Source: CAWGCE01 sp964480915
GTDB lineage: Bacteria > Planctomycetota > Planctomycetia > Pirellulales > Pirellulaceae
DNA length: 40,472 nt
Reading direction: 5' to 3'
NCBI GenBank assembly: GCA_964480915.1
Contig: CAYZRS010000047.1
Coordinates: 1 to 40,472, forward strand
Positions 24,835 to 34,534 of the stretch are shown piece after piece. Position 1 is the stretch's first letter. The number at the start of each line of letters is the position of its first letter. A model generated the notes under the pieces. That model was not told the DNA's origin, ran no database searches, and saw only the letters and a list, made by a program, of their open reading frames with translations. The position numbers and the translations under genes were made by a program.

Positions 24835-25770
24835 ATGCCTACGAACAAAGAAAGCTGTAGCTATGAAAGCTACAGCTGCGCCAACACTGCAAAACGGCAA
24901 GGCAACTACAACGTTTGCATTGCAATAATCGGCGTTCTTTTGTCTTTAGTCAGTACTCAAGGCTGGGCGAGTAGCGGTTGGCAGAACCCAACCGATGCAC
25001 TCGATGTCAGCGGTGACGAAGCGCTTGCTCCAGATGACCTGCTGATCGTTGCGAACGAATTGCTTCAGTATGTCGATCCGATTTCCAAGAACGGCCAATT
25101 GCCGACTGTTTCAACAGCGCCTCCATTCCTGGACGTCAATGGCGATTGTTTCATTGCCCCGCTCGACGCACTTCTGCTGGTCAACAGTATCCATGGTGAT
25201 CCCGATGCGTGGCTGAATGGTGTACCGTCAAATACCGTTTTGAGTCCCAGCGACAGCGCGATCGAGCTTCGTTTGTCAGACGCGGCCGGCAATCTAATTA
25301 GCCAAGCCAACGTCGGCTCGACCGTCTTTCTCACCGCAGTTTTGATCGACGACGCGGCGACCTCTCGGGGAAGCTTTGCCGGATACCTCGATCTGGGTTT
25401 CGACGACCAACTGGTTTCCGTGGTGGACACGGTATTTCCGGTCGGTCGCCAGCTTGTGAACGAAGGCACGTTAGCTGCTGGTCTCTTGACTGGAATCGGT
25501 TCGTCGACTGGAAACTTTGGCGAGATTTTTAGGGAGAGCTTTCAAGGTGCTTCCGAACTAGAACTTTTTACGGTCACTTTCTCCGTAGAGCAGTTAGGGG
25601 TCGTCGATTTCACAGGAATGAACGGGGCATCGCTAGTATTCGGGAACAACGATTGGTTGCGCCCTACCCTCAACGGCACATCTCTGACCGTTGTTCCCGA
25701 ACCGAGGCTGGGCTGGTTGATTTTACTGTTGTTGGGAGTTCATCAAATCGTGGCTTTCCGGCATCGATAA
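24835..25770 (+). CDS. Secreted dockerin-like / cohesin-like protein with PEP-CTERM anchor
   Basis: 311 residues from the ATG at 24835; starting at ATG 24781 would give 329. The N-terminus is a long signal (hydrophobic IAIIGVLLSLVSTQGWAS, about 29-46). Two dockerin-type calcium loops come next (PTDALDVSGDEALAPDDLLIVANEL and FLDVNGDCFIAPLDALLLVNSI), here placed at the N-terminal end instead of the usual C-terminal end. A beta-rich domain resembling cohesin/carbohydrate-binding folds (about 140-280) follows, then a PEP-CTERM signal (PEP, hydrophobic helix, FRHR). It would be a surface protein sorted by an exosortase. It is monocistronic, with a terminator after it. Confidence 0.8.
   Translation: MPTNKESCSYESYSCANTAKRQGNYNVCIAIIGVLLSLVSTQGWASSGWQNPTDALDVSGDEALAPDDLLIVANELLQYVDPISKNGQLPTVSTAPPFLDVNGDCFIAPLDALLLVNSIHGDPDAWLNGVPSNTVLSPSDSAIELRLSDAAGNLISQANVGSTVFLTAVLIDDAATSRGSFAGYLDLGFDDQLVSVVDTVFPVGRQLVNEGTLAAGLLTGIGSSTGNFGEIFRESFQGASELELFTVTFSVEQLGVVDFTGMNGASLVFGNNDWLRPTLNGTSLTVVPEPRLGWLILLLLGVHQIVAFRHR
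24853..24877 (+). repeat. Perfect 10-bp inverted repeat just after the start codon
   Basis: AGCTGTAGCT and AGCTACAGCT are separated by ATGAA, 15 nt inside the gene. In protein it encodes the palindrome CSYESYSC. It could form a strong mRNA hairpin in the early coding region. Confidence 0.75.
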
Positions 25771-25805
25771 GGATCCCAACAACGTAGCAGAGACCGGCCA
25801 AGGCG

Positions 25806-25844
25806 AACGGAGCAATTCTTGGGAGTTGCTCCGTTTCGTTTTTT
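25806..25844 (+). terminator. Intrinsic terminator of the dockerin/PEP-CTERM gene
   Basis: AACGGAGCAA (25806-25815) and TTGCTCCGTT (25826-25835) form a perfect 10-bp stem with a 10-nt loop, followed by TCGTTTTTT. It lies 36 nt past the stop. Confidence 0.85.
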
Positions 25845-25882
25845 CGATTCGATCCACCATGGACCCAACCCAGCGCCGTTCT

Positions 25883-26308
25883 TTAGCTCTCGACGCTTGT
25901 CTCACTCTCATCTTGATTCAGAAAACGATCAAGAATTCCGTTGACGAATTGAGAAGATTGAGCACTACCGAAACGCCGTGCCAAGTCGACCGCTTCGTTA
26001 ATCGCGACTCGACCGGGTGTATCGGTAAAGAGAATTTCGTAGGCGCCCATCCGCAGCACGTTTCGGTCGGTGGCCGCCATTCGCGTGAGGCTCCAATTCT
26101 GAGCTTTCGACTCCAACATTTGGTCCAGCTCACCGCGGTTTCGCAACACTCCGTTTAGCAGCGCGTTGGCAAATTTGACCAATTCTTCGTGATGGTGCAG
26201 CCGTGCCGCTACGAAAGATTCGTCGTCGGACGCTTCGCGGTCTGGGTTCAGGTCGAATCGGTAAAGCACTTGCAAAACAACTTCGCGAGCACGACTTCGG
26301 CGGGGCAT
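25883..26308 (-). CDS. nusB: Transcription antitermination protein NusB
   Basis: 141 residues, normal length. It opens with RRSRAREVVLQVLYRFDLNP and carries the core AATDRNVLRMGAYEILF and the ending VAINEAVDLARRFGSAQSSQFVNGILDRF. NusB with NusE (S10) binds boxA RNA to prevent early termination in rRNA operons. It is the last gene of the minus-strand run rho, ribH, nusB, 109 bp after ribH; the ribH-nusB order is common in bacteria. Confidence 0.96.
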   Translation of the reverse strand: MPRRSRAREVVLQVLYRFDLNPDREASDDESFVAARLHHHEELVKFANALLNGVLRNRGELDQMLESKAQNWSLTRMAATDRNVLRMGAYEILFTDTPGRVAINEAVDLARRFGSAQSSQFVNGILDRFLNQDESETSVES

Positions 26309-26417
26309 GGTAAAACCGGTTAGAAATGGAACGTTAGCTGCGCATCATCAAGAAGACGACGTCGCTCGGCCTCGCAGGAAATTATAGATGAACGGCGGTC
26401 GCTTCGAACCCATTTTT

Positions 26418-26900
26418 TTATTTGGCTCGTATCTGGGCGACGAAACCCATCATTTCCAGCGCCGCAGACGCGCACTCGGCTCCCTTATTGCCAACATTGC
26501 CGCCAGACCGATGAATCGCTTGTTCCAGCGAGTTACAGGTCAAAATGCCGAATAGGACCGGCAAACGGTGCTCCAACCCCATTTGCCCCAAGGCGAGGCT
26601 GACTTGGCGATTGATATGCTGATCGTGCGTCGTCTCGCCGCGAATGACGGCTCCTAGACAGATCACCGCGTCATACATCTCGTCGCCCGAACATCGGATG
26701 AATTCGCTGGCGGCTAAGGGAATCTCCCAGGCGCCAGGGACCCAAGCGACATCGATTTGGTCGTCCGGCACACCGGCCTGAGTCAAAGTCTCCACCGCAC
26801 CGTCGAGCAGCTTGGCCGTGATCGATTCGTTGTACCGCGCCACGACAATGGCGACTCGCCGTTTTCCCGCATTCACATCCGGCTTCAAGACATTGACCAT
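26418..26900 (-). CDS. ribH: 6,7-dimethyl-8-ribityllumazine synthase
   Basis: 160 residues, normal length. Family motifs: VARYNESITAKLLDGA, VPGAWEIPLAA, CLGAVIRGETTHDQHI with the catalytic His, and GILTCNSLEQAIHRSGG. It condenses 5-amino-6-ribitylaminouracil with dihydroxybutanone phosphate in the penultimate step of riboflavin synthesis, usually as a 60-mer or pentamer. The start lies 9 nt past the rho stop, so it is almost certainly on the rho transcript. Confidence 0.97.
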   Translation of the reverse strand: MVNVLKPDVNAGKRRVAIVVARYNESITAKLLDGAVETLTQAGVPDDQIDVAWVPGAWEIPLAASEFIRCSGDEMYDAVICLGAVIRGETTHDQHINRQVSLALGQMGLEHRLPVLFGILTCNSLEQAIHRSGGNVGNKGAECASAALEMMGFVAQIRAK

Positions 26901-26909
26901 TACAGACGT

Positions 26910-28406
<1,497 letters not shown>

Positions 28407-28449
28407 GACGAACTGTGCTCCTGCGGTTATGGGGTGTGACGCTCATGGC

Positions 28450-28478
28450 GTGCGGGGGGGAGGGGAGGAAGAGGATGA
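28450..28478 (-). promoter_or_regulatory. C/U-rich tract in the rho leader (rut-like)
   Basis: On the rho mRNA this stretch reads as long runs of C with scattered U and almost no G. It lies about 45-70 nt before the rho ATG. Rho loads on C-rich, G-poor RNA, and E. coli rho is attenuated in its own leader, so this is a plausible autoregulatory site. Confidence 0.45.
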
Positions 28479-28565
28479 CGTTGGTGACGGGTGCCCCTTG
28501 TGTAAGACCTTGTTAGCAACTGGTGTCGCTCCCGACCGAAACTCTTTCCAGGATGATCGAACGAT

Positions 28566-29222
28566 CTAACGGGAGTCGCCTAGCCGGGTATCGGTGCCGT
28601 CCTTGGAGTTGTCGTCAGATAAGCTCTTCCAAAAGGCCAACACTTGCACATAGGTTTCCTCCAATGTGCCCGAATTGTCAATAACGGTGGTACATTTCGC
28701 ACGCTTTTCCGCGAGCGAAAGCTGCGCAGCCTCGCGCTGACGAAAATGTTGTTTGGTCCAACCGCGCTGTTCAACCGCGCGGCCCATTCGTTGTTGTTCC
28801 GGAACATCGACAAACACGATGAACTGGCACCGCCGATCCCAGCCTGCTTTGAACATAACGGCTGCGTCCAACACCACAATTGTTTGTTTGGGTAATTCAG
28901 AGAGCAGTTGCTCTAGGATGGTCGTAATCTGGGGGTGAGTTACCCCCTCCCAGAATTCAAGGTCTGATTTTCCTTTTTCCGACGGCTTGAACACGCGCTG
29001 GGCAACGAATCGGCGATCCAATTGCCCGTTTCCACCAACAGCTTCTGGGCCCCAGTGATCGACGGCCGCCTGGACGACCACGGGCAGCTCCAATACCTGA
29101 TGCCCCAATTTGTCTCCGTCGATGACATGGGCACCTAGTCGGGCAAACTGAGCCGCGACCGCGCTCTTTCCGCTGGCCACGCCACCGACGAGGCCCACAA
29201 TGATCGGTTGGTCATTCATCAA
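28566..29222 (-). CDS. coaE: Dephospho-CoA kinase
   Basis: 218 residues. P-loop GLVGGVASGKSAVA (about 9-22), then HVIDGDKLGHQVLE with the Asp of the DADxxxH-like motif altered to DGDKLGH. THPQI and FVDVPEQQRMGRAVEQRGW are family features. It phosphorylates the 3'-hydroxyl of dephospho-CoA, the last step of CoA synthesis. A second ATG three bases in is equally possible. It is the first gene of a minus-strand run towards rho, with a 159-bp gap between them. Confidence 0.93.
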   Translation of the reverse strand: MMNDQPIIVGLVGGVASGKSAVAAQFARLGAHVIDGDKLGHQVLELPVVVQAAVDHWGPEAVGGNGQLDRRFVAQRVFKPSEKGKSDLEFWEGVTHPQITTILEQLLSELPKQTIVVLDAAVMFKAGWDRRCQFIVFVDVPEQQRMGRAVEQRGWTKQHFRQREAAQLSLAEKRAKCTTVIDNSGTLEETYVQVLAFWKSLSDDNSKDGTDTRLGDSR

Positions 29223-29615
29223 GAATGTTTCTCTTATCCCCTGAGACGATGCCGCTGGCCGCTGCGAGGCAGTCCCACTGCGCTATGAAGGTGAAGAACG
29301 GCGATCCTCCGACAATCTAAGCTTTCCGGCGATTCCGTGCAGTCGATTAGGGGCACCGGTGATTCCAAACGGTTTTCCCTACAACCCATACGACCGGTCT
29401 GCCATTCCCCCCTTTGCTTCCAAACCCTTGGAAACGCGGTGTTTCGTTGACACCCTGAAAGGGCCCAACTAGACTCGAAATTGGGCCTAACCTCTCTAGA
29501 TCACTCGGTTTGCGTGTTTTCCGGTGAGGCAGCCACTTATCAAAGTCGATCCTCGAGTCCACCCATCCGACTGCGGAATCAGCGTGGGCTCGCAGCTATT
29601 TAAGGAAGCGTGTTC
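29223..29615. other. Divergent region between coaE and the coiled-coil gene
   Basis: 393 bp without a gene. It holds a small perfect inverted repeat TTCCAA-N4-TTGGAA (29418-29433), a good plus-strand promoter (29447-29475) overlapped by a GGCCCAA/TTGGGCC repeat (29462-29487), and a purine-rich ribosome site just before 29616. No RNA gene was recognised. Confidence 0.6.
29447..29475 (+). promoter_or_regulatory. Sigma-70 type promoter with overlapping operator-like repeat
   Basis: A perfect TTGACA (29447-29452), 17-nt spacer and TAGACT (29470-29475). The inverted repeat GGCCCAA (29462-29468) / TTGGGCC (29481-29487) straddles the -10, where a repressor could act. The leader to the ATG at 29616 is about 135 nt. 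Confidence 0.65.
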
Positions 29616-31019
29616 ATGGCTAAGCGTGAAAGCCAAGGCCTTCAGATTGCCCTCATCCTCACCGTGATGCTCGCCGTGCTCATGGCGATCACGACGATTG
29701 TATTCTGGAACATGGCGAAGAAAGGCAATGCCGAATTGGCATCGCTCCGCAGCGAAAACCAGACTTCGCAGACCCGCTTGCGCGACACGGTCGATCAGAA
29801 CCAAGCACTAAAAGAGATGCTGGGTTACACGGCAGATGAAAATATTGAAACCGTCAAAGAAGAATTCGAATTAGCCAAGCAAAAGTTCGGCGCAAATTTC
29901 CCCGAAGAGAATCGCAACTATCGCAAACTGCCCGAGTTCATGGCGAACACGATTAACGATCTCCACACGAAGATCGCCGAAACCGATGCCAGACTCCGTG
30001 AACTCGAACAGAAAAATACCAATCTTATTGAAGAGAAGAATAAGCTGGTCGCGATCGAGAAAGATGCTCACGACAAAGCGGCTCAGGAAGTCTTGAATCT
30101 GCGTGCCAAATTTGCAGCCGACCTGAAGAAGCTGACGGATAAGATGGAGTCCTGGGAACTCGCCGATAAGAAGAAGCTGCGTGAGAAAGACAGTCGCATC
30201 GCCTCACTTGATAAGAACAATGGTGAGCTCAAATCACGCTTAGCGACGAAAGATAAACTGAACGAACGGTTGGCCAAGGACAAGCGAGCCTTGCAAACCG
30301 AAACATTCGAAACACCCGATGGCCGTATTGTTTGGGTCAATCAGCGATTGCGTACCGTCCTACTCAATCTGGGTGCAGCCGATTCACTTCGAAAGCAAAT
30401 TACTTTTAGCGTCTATGACGTCGACTCGAATAATTTGGCCAGCTCGAAAAGCAAAGGCAAGATTGAAGTCATCCGCATCATCGACGACCATCAAGCGGAA
30501 GCGAGAATCCTCGACGACAGCCCTTCTAACCCAATCACATCGAATGACATCGTCTATTCACCGATCTGGGAAGTTGGCAATCCGGTCCGCTTCGCACTCA
30601 CCGGTTTCATGGATATCGACCATGATGGTGAGACCGACCGCGCATTGATTCGGCGTCTAATTACGCTTAGCGGAGGCGTTGTCGACGCCGAAGTGGCCGA
30701 TGACGGGAAACGTTCGGGGGAGATCTCGGTCTACACACGGTACTTGGTTACCGGTGACCAGCCGACCGACAAGACGTCCGATGCCGTTCGTAGCTCCGAT
30801 ACGCAAATCCGTAACGAGGCGAAAGATGCTGGCGTGACACTCATTTCGCTCGATCGACTGCTTTCCGACATCGGCTATCAGCAAATCAGCAAATCGGTCG
30901 CGTTAGGCGAGAACGCTCGTTCGGTCGACTTCCCGGCCAAACGTTACGAAGGGACGCATCGATTCGCGCCCCGGCCTCGTCCCGTCAGCAGTATCAAGAA
31001 ACCGGTTCGCAAGAACTAG
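29616..31019 (+). CDS. Membrane-anchored coiled-coil protein, unknown function
   Basis: 467 residues from the ATG at 29616, chosen over a GTG at 29610 because AAGGAA lies 8 nt upstream of it. One transmembrane helix (about 8-31) is followed by a long coiled coil (about 35-235) rich in Lys, Glu and Leu heptads. A compact domain (about 240-420) then has IVWVNQRLRTVLLNLGAADSLRKQITFSVYDVD and a KGKIEVIRI strand, suggesting a small beta-barrel. The tail is basic and Pro-rich. I do not recognise the family. The topology suggests a cell-envelope or division scaffold, but that is inference. It converges with the LarA-like gene, with 6 nt between stops. Confidence 0.75.
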   Translation: MAKRESQGLQIALILTVMLAVLMAITTIVFWNMAKKGNAELASLRSENQTSQTRLRDTVDQNQALKEMLGYTADENIETVKEEFELAKQKFGANFPEENRNYRKLPEFMANTINDLHTKIAETDARLRELEQKNTNLIEEKNKLVAIEKDAHDKAAQEVLNLRAKFAADLKKLTDKMESWELADKKKLREKDSRIASLDKNNGELKSRLATKDKLNERLAKDKRALQTETFETPDGRIVWVNQRLRTVLLNLGAADSLRKQITFSVYDVDSNNLASSKSKGKIEVIRIIDDHQAEARILDDSPSNPITSNDIVYSPIWEVGNPVRFALTGFMDIDHDGETDRALIRRLITLSGGVVDAEVADDGKRSGEISVYTRYLVTGDQPTDKTSDAVRSSDTQIRNEAKDAGVTLISLDRLLSDIGYQQISKSVALGENARSVDFPAKRYEGTHRFAPRPRPVSSIKKPVRKN

Positions 31020-31025
31020 GTTCGA

Positions 31026-32258
31026 TTAGATTTCGGTGACTCGAGAAAACGGCAGGTTGTGCCTGCCACCGTTGAATTTCAACTCAAACGGTTCCGCCGC
31101 GACCTGACAGATTGGGTTCGAGGCCAGCTCTTCACGCAGGTCTTCGCTGGCGTAGAGTTCCTTCAATTGCAACGTGTTGGGAATGAACATCCAGCGCTTG
31201 GTGCCATAGCGATTGACGATTTTATCGATGACTTCTTCGTCGTTGGCGAGCGTGGCAGGGATCTTACAACGAGCCATGTCGCCCGTGGTGTAGACATTGA
31301 GGAATGTCTTGTGTTCGTCAATTTGTGCGCGAAGATCGGCAGTAATAAAATCGGCTAAACCGACGCCAATCGCATTTCCTTGCGAAGCGGCCGCCAACTT
31401 TAACGCCGCGATAATGTTGATCGTCGGTCGATCCAAGTCCTCACAATACTTGACGCCACGATGACCAATCACATTCGTATCCATCCCCGTTCCACTATAA
31501 GTCTTGCCGATTTCGTCGACGATTAGCACATTTAGGTCGTCGATCGGAAGTCGCGGAAAATAAGCCTGGTGCTTCTCTAGCAGTTGCGGTTCGGAAGAGA
31601 GCACATTCGCAGCCGGTAGTGCATGCAACTCGGCCGTCTCTTCGTGACCATCTTCTAATATGGCGAGCGACGCCCAGATTTTTCCTGAGTCCAAAAGCAA
31701 CTGGCCCATCTCGAGCAACATATCTTTCATGGTCGGTGTGGAGGCCGCATGAAATGTCTCGGCAGAGCGAATCTTCCCCATGCCGACGACGATCATTTTG
31801 ACGAGCCCACTTTGGATCGGTCCCGAAAAACAGGTGTGCAATTTGATGCGATTGATGACGAGTACGCCTGCCGCTTCGTAGCAATGGCGGTCCATCCACA
31901 CGTCGCCCGTCGGCACTTGGCCAACCTTCACGCACTCCATGCTGGAACGGATCGGCATCCCCATCGCCGCTTCGCTCATGCCGAGCGATTCAATCATCGA
32001 GCGTTGGCCCGCAGCCGTGGCGCCGTTGTGCGAGCCCATGCAGGGCACCATGAACGGCTTGGCTCCGTGCGCTCGCAACCATTCGCCGGCCGTTTTTGTA
32101 ATCAAAGGAATATTGGCAATCCCTCGGCTGCCGACCGTGATCGCCACCTCGCCCTGCGGAACTTGCAGCTGGAGGCTGTCCAACTGAGCGCGGACCGCTG
32201 CCGAGACGTCGGCAATGGGATTGGAGGTCAGTTGCTGCTGGACTCTATAGAGCTGCAT
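31026..32258 (-). CDS. LarA-like (DUF2088, lactate-racemase domain) protein
   Basis: 410 residues. It looks like the N-terminal lactate-racemase domain family: VAITVGSRGIANIPLITKT, PCMGSHNGATAAGQRSMIESLG with a conserved His, INRIKLHTCFSGPIQSGLVKMIVVGMGK, and a C-terminal domain with DLAR-like strands. LarA itself is a nickel-pincer enzyme that interconverts D- and L-lactate, and needs LarB, LarC and LarE to make the cofactor; none is in this window. Related proteins act on other 2-hydroxyacids, so the substrate is open. It is divergent from the small gene at 32383 and may belong to the adjacent metabolite locus. Confidence 0.65.
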   Translation of the reverse strand: MQLYRVQQQLTSNPIADVSAAVRAQLDSLQLQVPQGEVAITVGSRGIANIPLITKTAGEWLRAHGAKPFMVPCMGSHNGATAAGQRSMIESLGMSEAAMGMPIRSSMECVKVGQVPTGDVWMDRHCYEAAGVLVINRIKLHTCFSGPIQSGLVKMIVVGMGKIRSAETFHAASTPTMKDMLLEMGQLLLDSGKIWASLAILEDGHEETAELHALPAANVLSSEPQLLEKHQAYFPRLPIDDLNVLIVDEIGKTYSGTGMDTNVIGHRGVKYCEDLDRPTINIIAALKLAAASQGNAIGVGLADFITADLRAQIDEHKTFLNVYTTGDMARCKIPATLANDEEVIDKIVNRYGTKRWMFIPNTLQLKELYASEDLREELASNPICQVAAEPFELKFNGGRHNLPFSRVTEI

Positions 32259-32309
32259 GAATTCGGCTTTTGTTTCCTCGGCGACGGTGTTGGGCGTCGC
32301 AAGTTACTG

Positions 32310-32337
32310 TTCACTCGCACGACCAACGTGATACGAT
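32310..32337 (+). promoter_or_regulatory. Candidate promoter for the 87-residue protein and TatD/acyltransferase genes
   Basis: TTCACT (32310-32315) and TACGAT (32332-32337) are 16 nt apart and lie 46 nt before the ATG at 32383. Confidence 0.35.
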
Positions 32338-32382
32338 AACCAGAGTAACGAAATTGATCGCCCAACCCAAGTTCTAAGCGCC

Positions 32383-32646
32383 ATGTCCACACCCAACCAA
32401 CGTACGGCCCTCGAAACGCTGGAAGAAGAGTACCTTCTCATTCGAGCCAAATTGCTCGAGGTGGCTGCCAGCCTTGACCGCATCCAACGGGGTCATGGCG
32501 ATACGGAGGACGACCACCGTTTGGTCGAAATCGCGAATGCAATCACGATTCTCCAGCAGGGGGATCCCAATCTCGCAGAAAAACTTCAACTGACGTTCTC
32601 ATTGCCTTACAAGAACGATTGGCAATCCGAATTCGGACTTTGCTAG
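32383..32646 (+). CDS. Small helical protein, unknown function
   Basis: 87 residues, no signal peptide. The body is predicted helical with a leucine-rich heptad-like stretch (LETLEEEYLLIRAKLLEVAASLDRIQRG), then acidic DTEDDHRLVEIANAITILQQGD and a final aromatic WQSEFGLC. No family recognised. It ends 24 nt before the TatD-family gene and shares its direction, so it is likely co-transcribed and could be an accessory subunit. Confidence 0.65.
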   Translation: MSTPNQRTALETLEEEYLLIRAKLLEVAASLDRIQRGHGDTEDDHRLVEIANAITILQQGDPNLAEKLQLTFSLPYKNDWQSEFGLC

Positions 32647-32670
32647 CGCACGCCCCTTCACGAGCCCACC

Positions 32671-33519
32671 ATGTATTATTTTGATCCTCACATTCACATG
32701 ATCTCCCGCACGACCGACGACTATGAAACGTTGGCCAAAATGGGGTGCGTCGGACTGAGCGAGCCGGCTTTTTGGGCTGGCTACGATCGCGGCAGTGTCG
32801 AGAGTTTTCGTGACTACTTTCGGCAGTTGACAGAATTCGAACCGAGCCGCGCGGCCGCTTACGGAGTCCAACATTTCACGTGGCTTTGTATCAATGCCAA
32901 AGAGGCGGAAAACGTTTCGCTCTCGCGAGAAGTCTTGGCGATGATTCCCGAATTTCTCGACAAACCAAACGTGCTGGGCATTGGCGAAATCGGCCTCAAC
33001 AAAAACACACGCAACGAAGCAATCATCTTCCTCGAACATGTCGAATTGGCGGTCGAACACCACCAGCAGATCCTTATCCACACTCCACACCTGGCCGACA
33101 AGTATCAAGGGACGCGCATGATCTTGGACATGCTGCTAGAAAATTCGCAGCTGGAACGATCCCGCGTCCTGGTCGATCATGTCGAAGAACACACCATCAA
33201 AGCGGTCTTGGACGAAGGTTTTTGGGCCGGCATGACGATGTACCCGGTGACCAAATGCACGCCGGCCCGCGCAGCCGATATGGTCGAAACCTATGGCCCA
33301 GAACGACTGATGGTAAATTCGGCGGGCGACTGGGGCCCTTCGAAACCGACCGCCGTGCCCGACTTCATCATGGAAATGCGAAAACGAGGGCACAGCGAAA
33401 GCCTCATTCGCCGTATCGTCTTTGACAATCCGATCAGCTTCTTCAGTCAGAGCGCCAACTTCAACCTGAATACGCCGATCTTGAATGAAATCAGTTCGCC
33501 GCCGGCCTCGTTGAGTTAG
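32671..33519 (+). CDS. TatD-family metal-dependent hydrolase, EboB type
   Basis: 282 residues. It has the amidohydrolase metal set: FDPHIHM (His7, His9), IGEIGLNKN (Glu), LIHTPH (His), LVDHVEEHT (His) and NSAGDWG (Asp). The pattern PHIHMISRTTDDYETLAKMGCVGLSEPAFW, and the late ENPxSFFSQS-like DNPISFFSQS, match my memory of EboB proteins in the ebo cluster more closely than DNA-repair TatD. EboB is thought to act in trafficking of a small metabolite; its substrate is unknown. The acyltransferase gene starts 4 nt after it. The symbol is left blank because homology was not tested. Confidence 0.8.
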   Translation: MYYFDPHIHMISRTTDDYETLAKMGCVGLSEPAFWAGYDRGSVESFRDYFRQLTEFEPSRAAAYGVQHFTWLCINAKEAENVSLSREVLAMIPEFLDKPNVLGIGEIGLNKNTRNEAIIFLEHVELAVEHHQQILIHTPHLADKYQGTRMILDMLLENSQLERSRVLVDHVEEHTIKAVLDEGFWAGMTMYPVTKCTPARAADMVETYGPERLMVNSAGDWGPSKPTAVPDFIMEMRKRGHSESLIRRIVFDNPISFFSQSANFNLNTPILNEISSPPASLS

Positions 33520-33523
33520 CTCC

Positions 33524-34534
33524 ATGCCATCAGTAGTCGACCCGGCCAATCGTCCGATCGATACTTCCCTCGTGCGGGCACTGGCTGTGTTACTGGTCAT
33601 GAACTCGCACTTGGAGCATCTTTATCCACTGCCGTACTTGGCAGACGGCGGACTGCTCGGCCTTGTGTTGTTCTTTGCCGCGTCCGGATTTGGCGTCACA
33701 AGCAGCCCTCGAATTCGCACCGAGTCCTTTGTCGCCTGGATGCGTCGCCGCCTAAGTCGACTCTACCCGGCAGTGATCATCACCGTTTTCTTGTTTGGCA
33801 TGATCGCCAATCGAGGCTGGCAAAACTGGAACTTGGAGGATTACTTCCGGCAGTTTATTTATCCGACTCAGTACCACTTCATCGCGAAAATCATTCCGTT
33901 CTACGTGGTGCTCTTTACGTTAGCCCAAATTCAGTTTCGCTGGAAATACTGGAGCGTCGGTGGCGCGTTATTCATCGCCTCTCTCGCCTTCGCCTGGCCA
34001 GACATGCGGGAGCTTTGGTCGCATCCTATGGCCCTCAGAACAGGCCAGCTAGCGCCATCGTTCCTGTGGCTTATCTTTCTTCTCCCGACAGTCCTGGCTG
34101 CCGCCATTGCCGACAACAGCTGCCGTTTTTACCGGCCGCTATCCAAAGCCGACGGTCTATTGTTGCTACTTGGGGCCGCTGGATATGCCATCTTCAAGGT
34201 CTTGATTTCGAAACTGGGAATGATTCCCTGGCTGTTCCCGTGTTATTTTGCAATCGCGATTGCTTTCTCATTTCAGCTATTCCGAATCGCATCGCACCCG
34301 CAATTTGTGGAATGGCTAAAGACGTTGCCTCTCGTCTGGAGCTGCACGACCTGGTTGAGCACGATCTCGCTGGAAAGTTATGTCGTGCACATTCAAATGA
34401 TGCATTGGAAGGTCTGGCAACGTTTTCCCTTCCCGATCAGCCTGCTCCTCTTCGCAGCCGCCGCCTGGTCATGCGCTCATATCGTGCACCGATTGGCCAA
34501 GCGAGTTGCTTTGAATCGCAACCGAGTGACCTAA
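33524..34534 (+). CDS. Acyltransferase-3 family membrane protein (OafA/YrhL-like)
   Basis: 336 residues with about ten transmembrane helices. N-terminal ALAVLLVMNSHL (His29) and FFAASGFGVTSS match the family's catalytic His and SGF motif, followed by MRRRLSRLYPAV, the RxxRIYP motif. Family 3 acyltransferases move acetyl or other acyl groups from cytoplasmic acyl-CoA to extracytoplasmic sugars or lipids. The 4-nt gap after the TatD-type gene points to one operon, so it may modify the metabolite handled there. Its stop overlaps the stop of the convergent phosphodiesterase gene. Confidence 0.85.
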   Translation: MPSVVDPANRPIDTSLVRALAVLLVMNSHLEHLYPLPYLADGGLLGLVLFFAASGFGVTSSPRIRTESFVAWMRRRLSRLYPAVIITVFLFGMIANRGWQNWNLEDYFRQFIYPTQYHFIAKIIPFYVVLFTLAQIQFRWKYWSVGGALFIASLAFAWPDMRELWSHPMALRTGQLAPSFLWLIFLLPTVLAAAIADNSCRFYRPLSKADGLLLLLGAAGYAIFKVLISKLGMIPWLFPCYFAIAIAFSFQLFRIASHPQFVEWLKTLPLVWSCTTWLSTISLESYVVHIQMMHWKVWQRFPFPISLLLFAAAAWSCAHIVHRLAKRVALNRNRVT

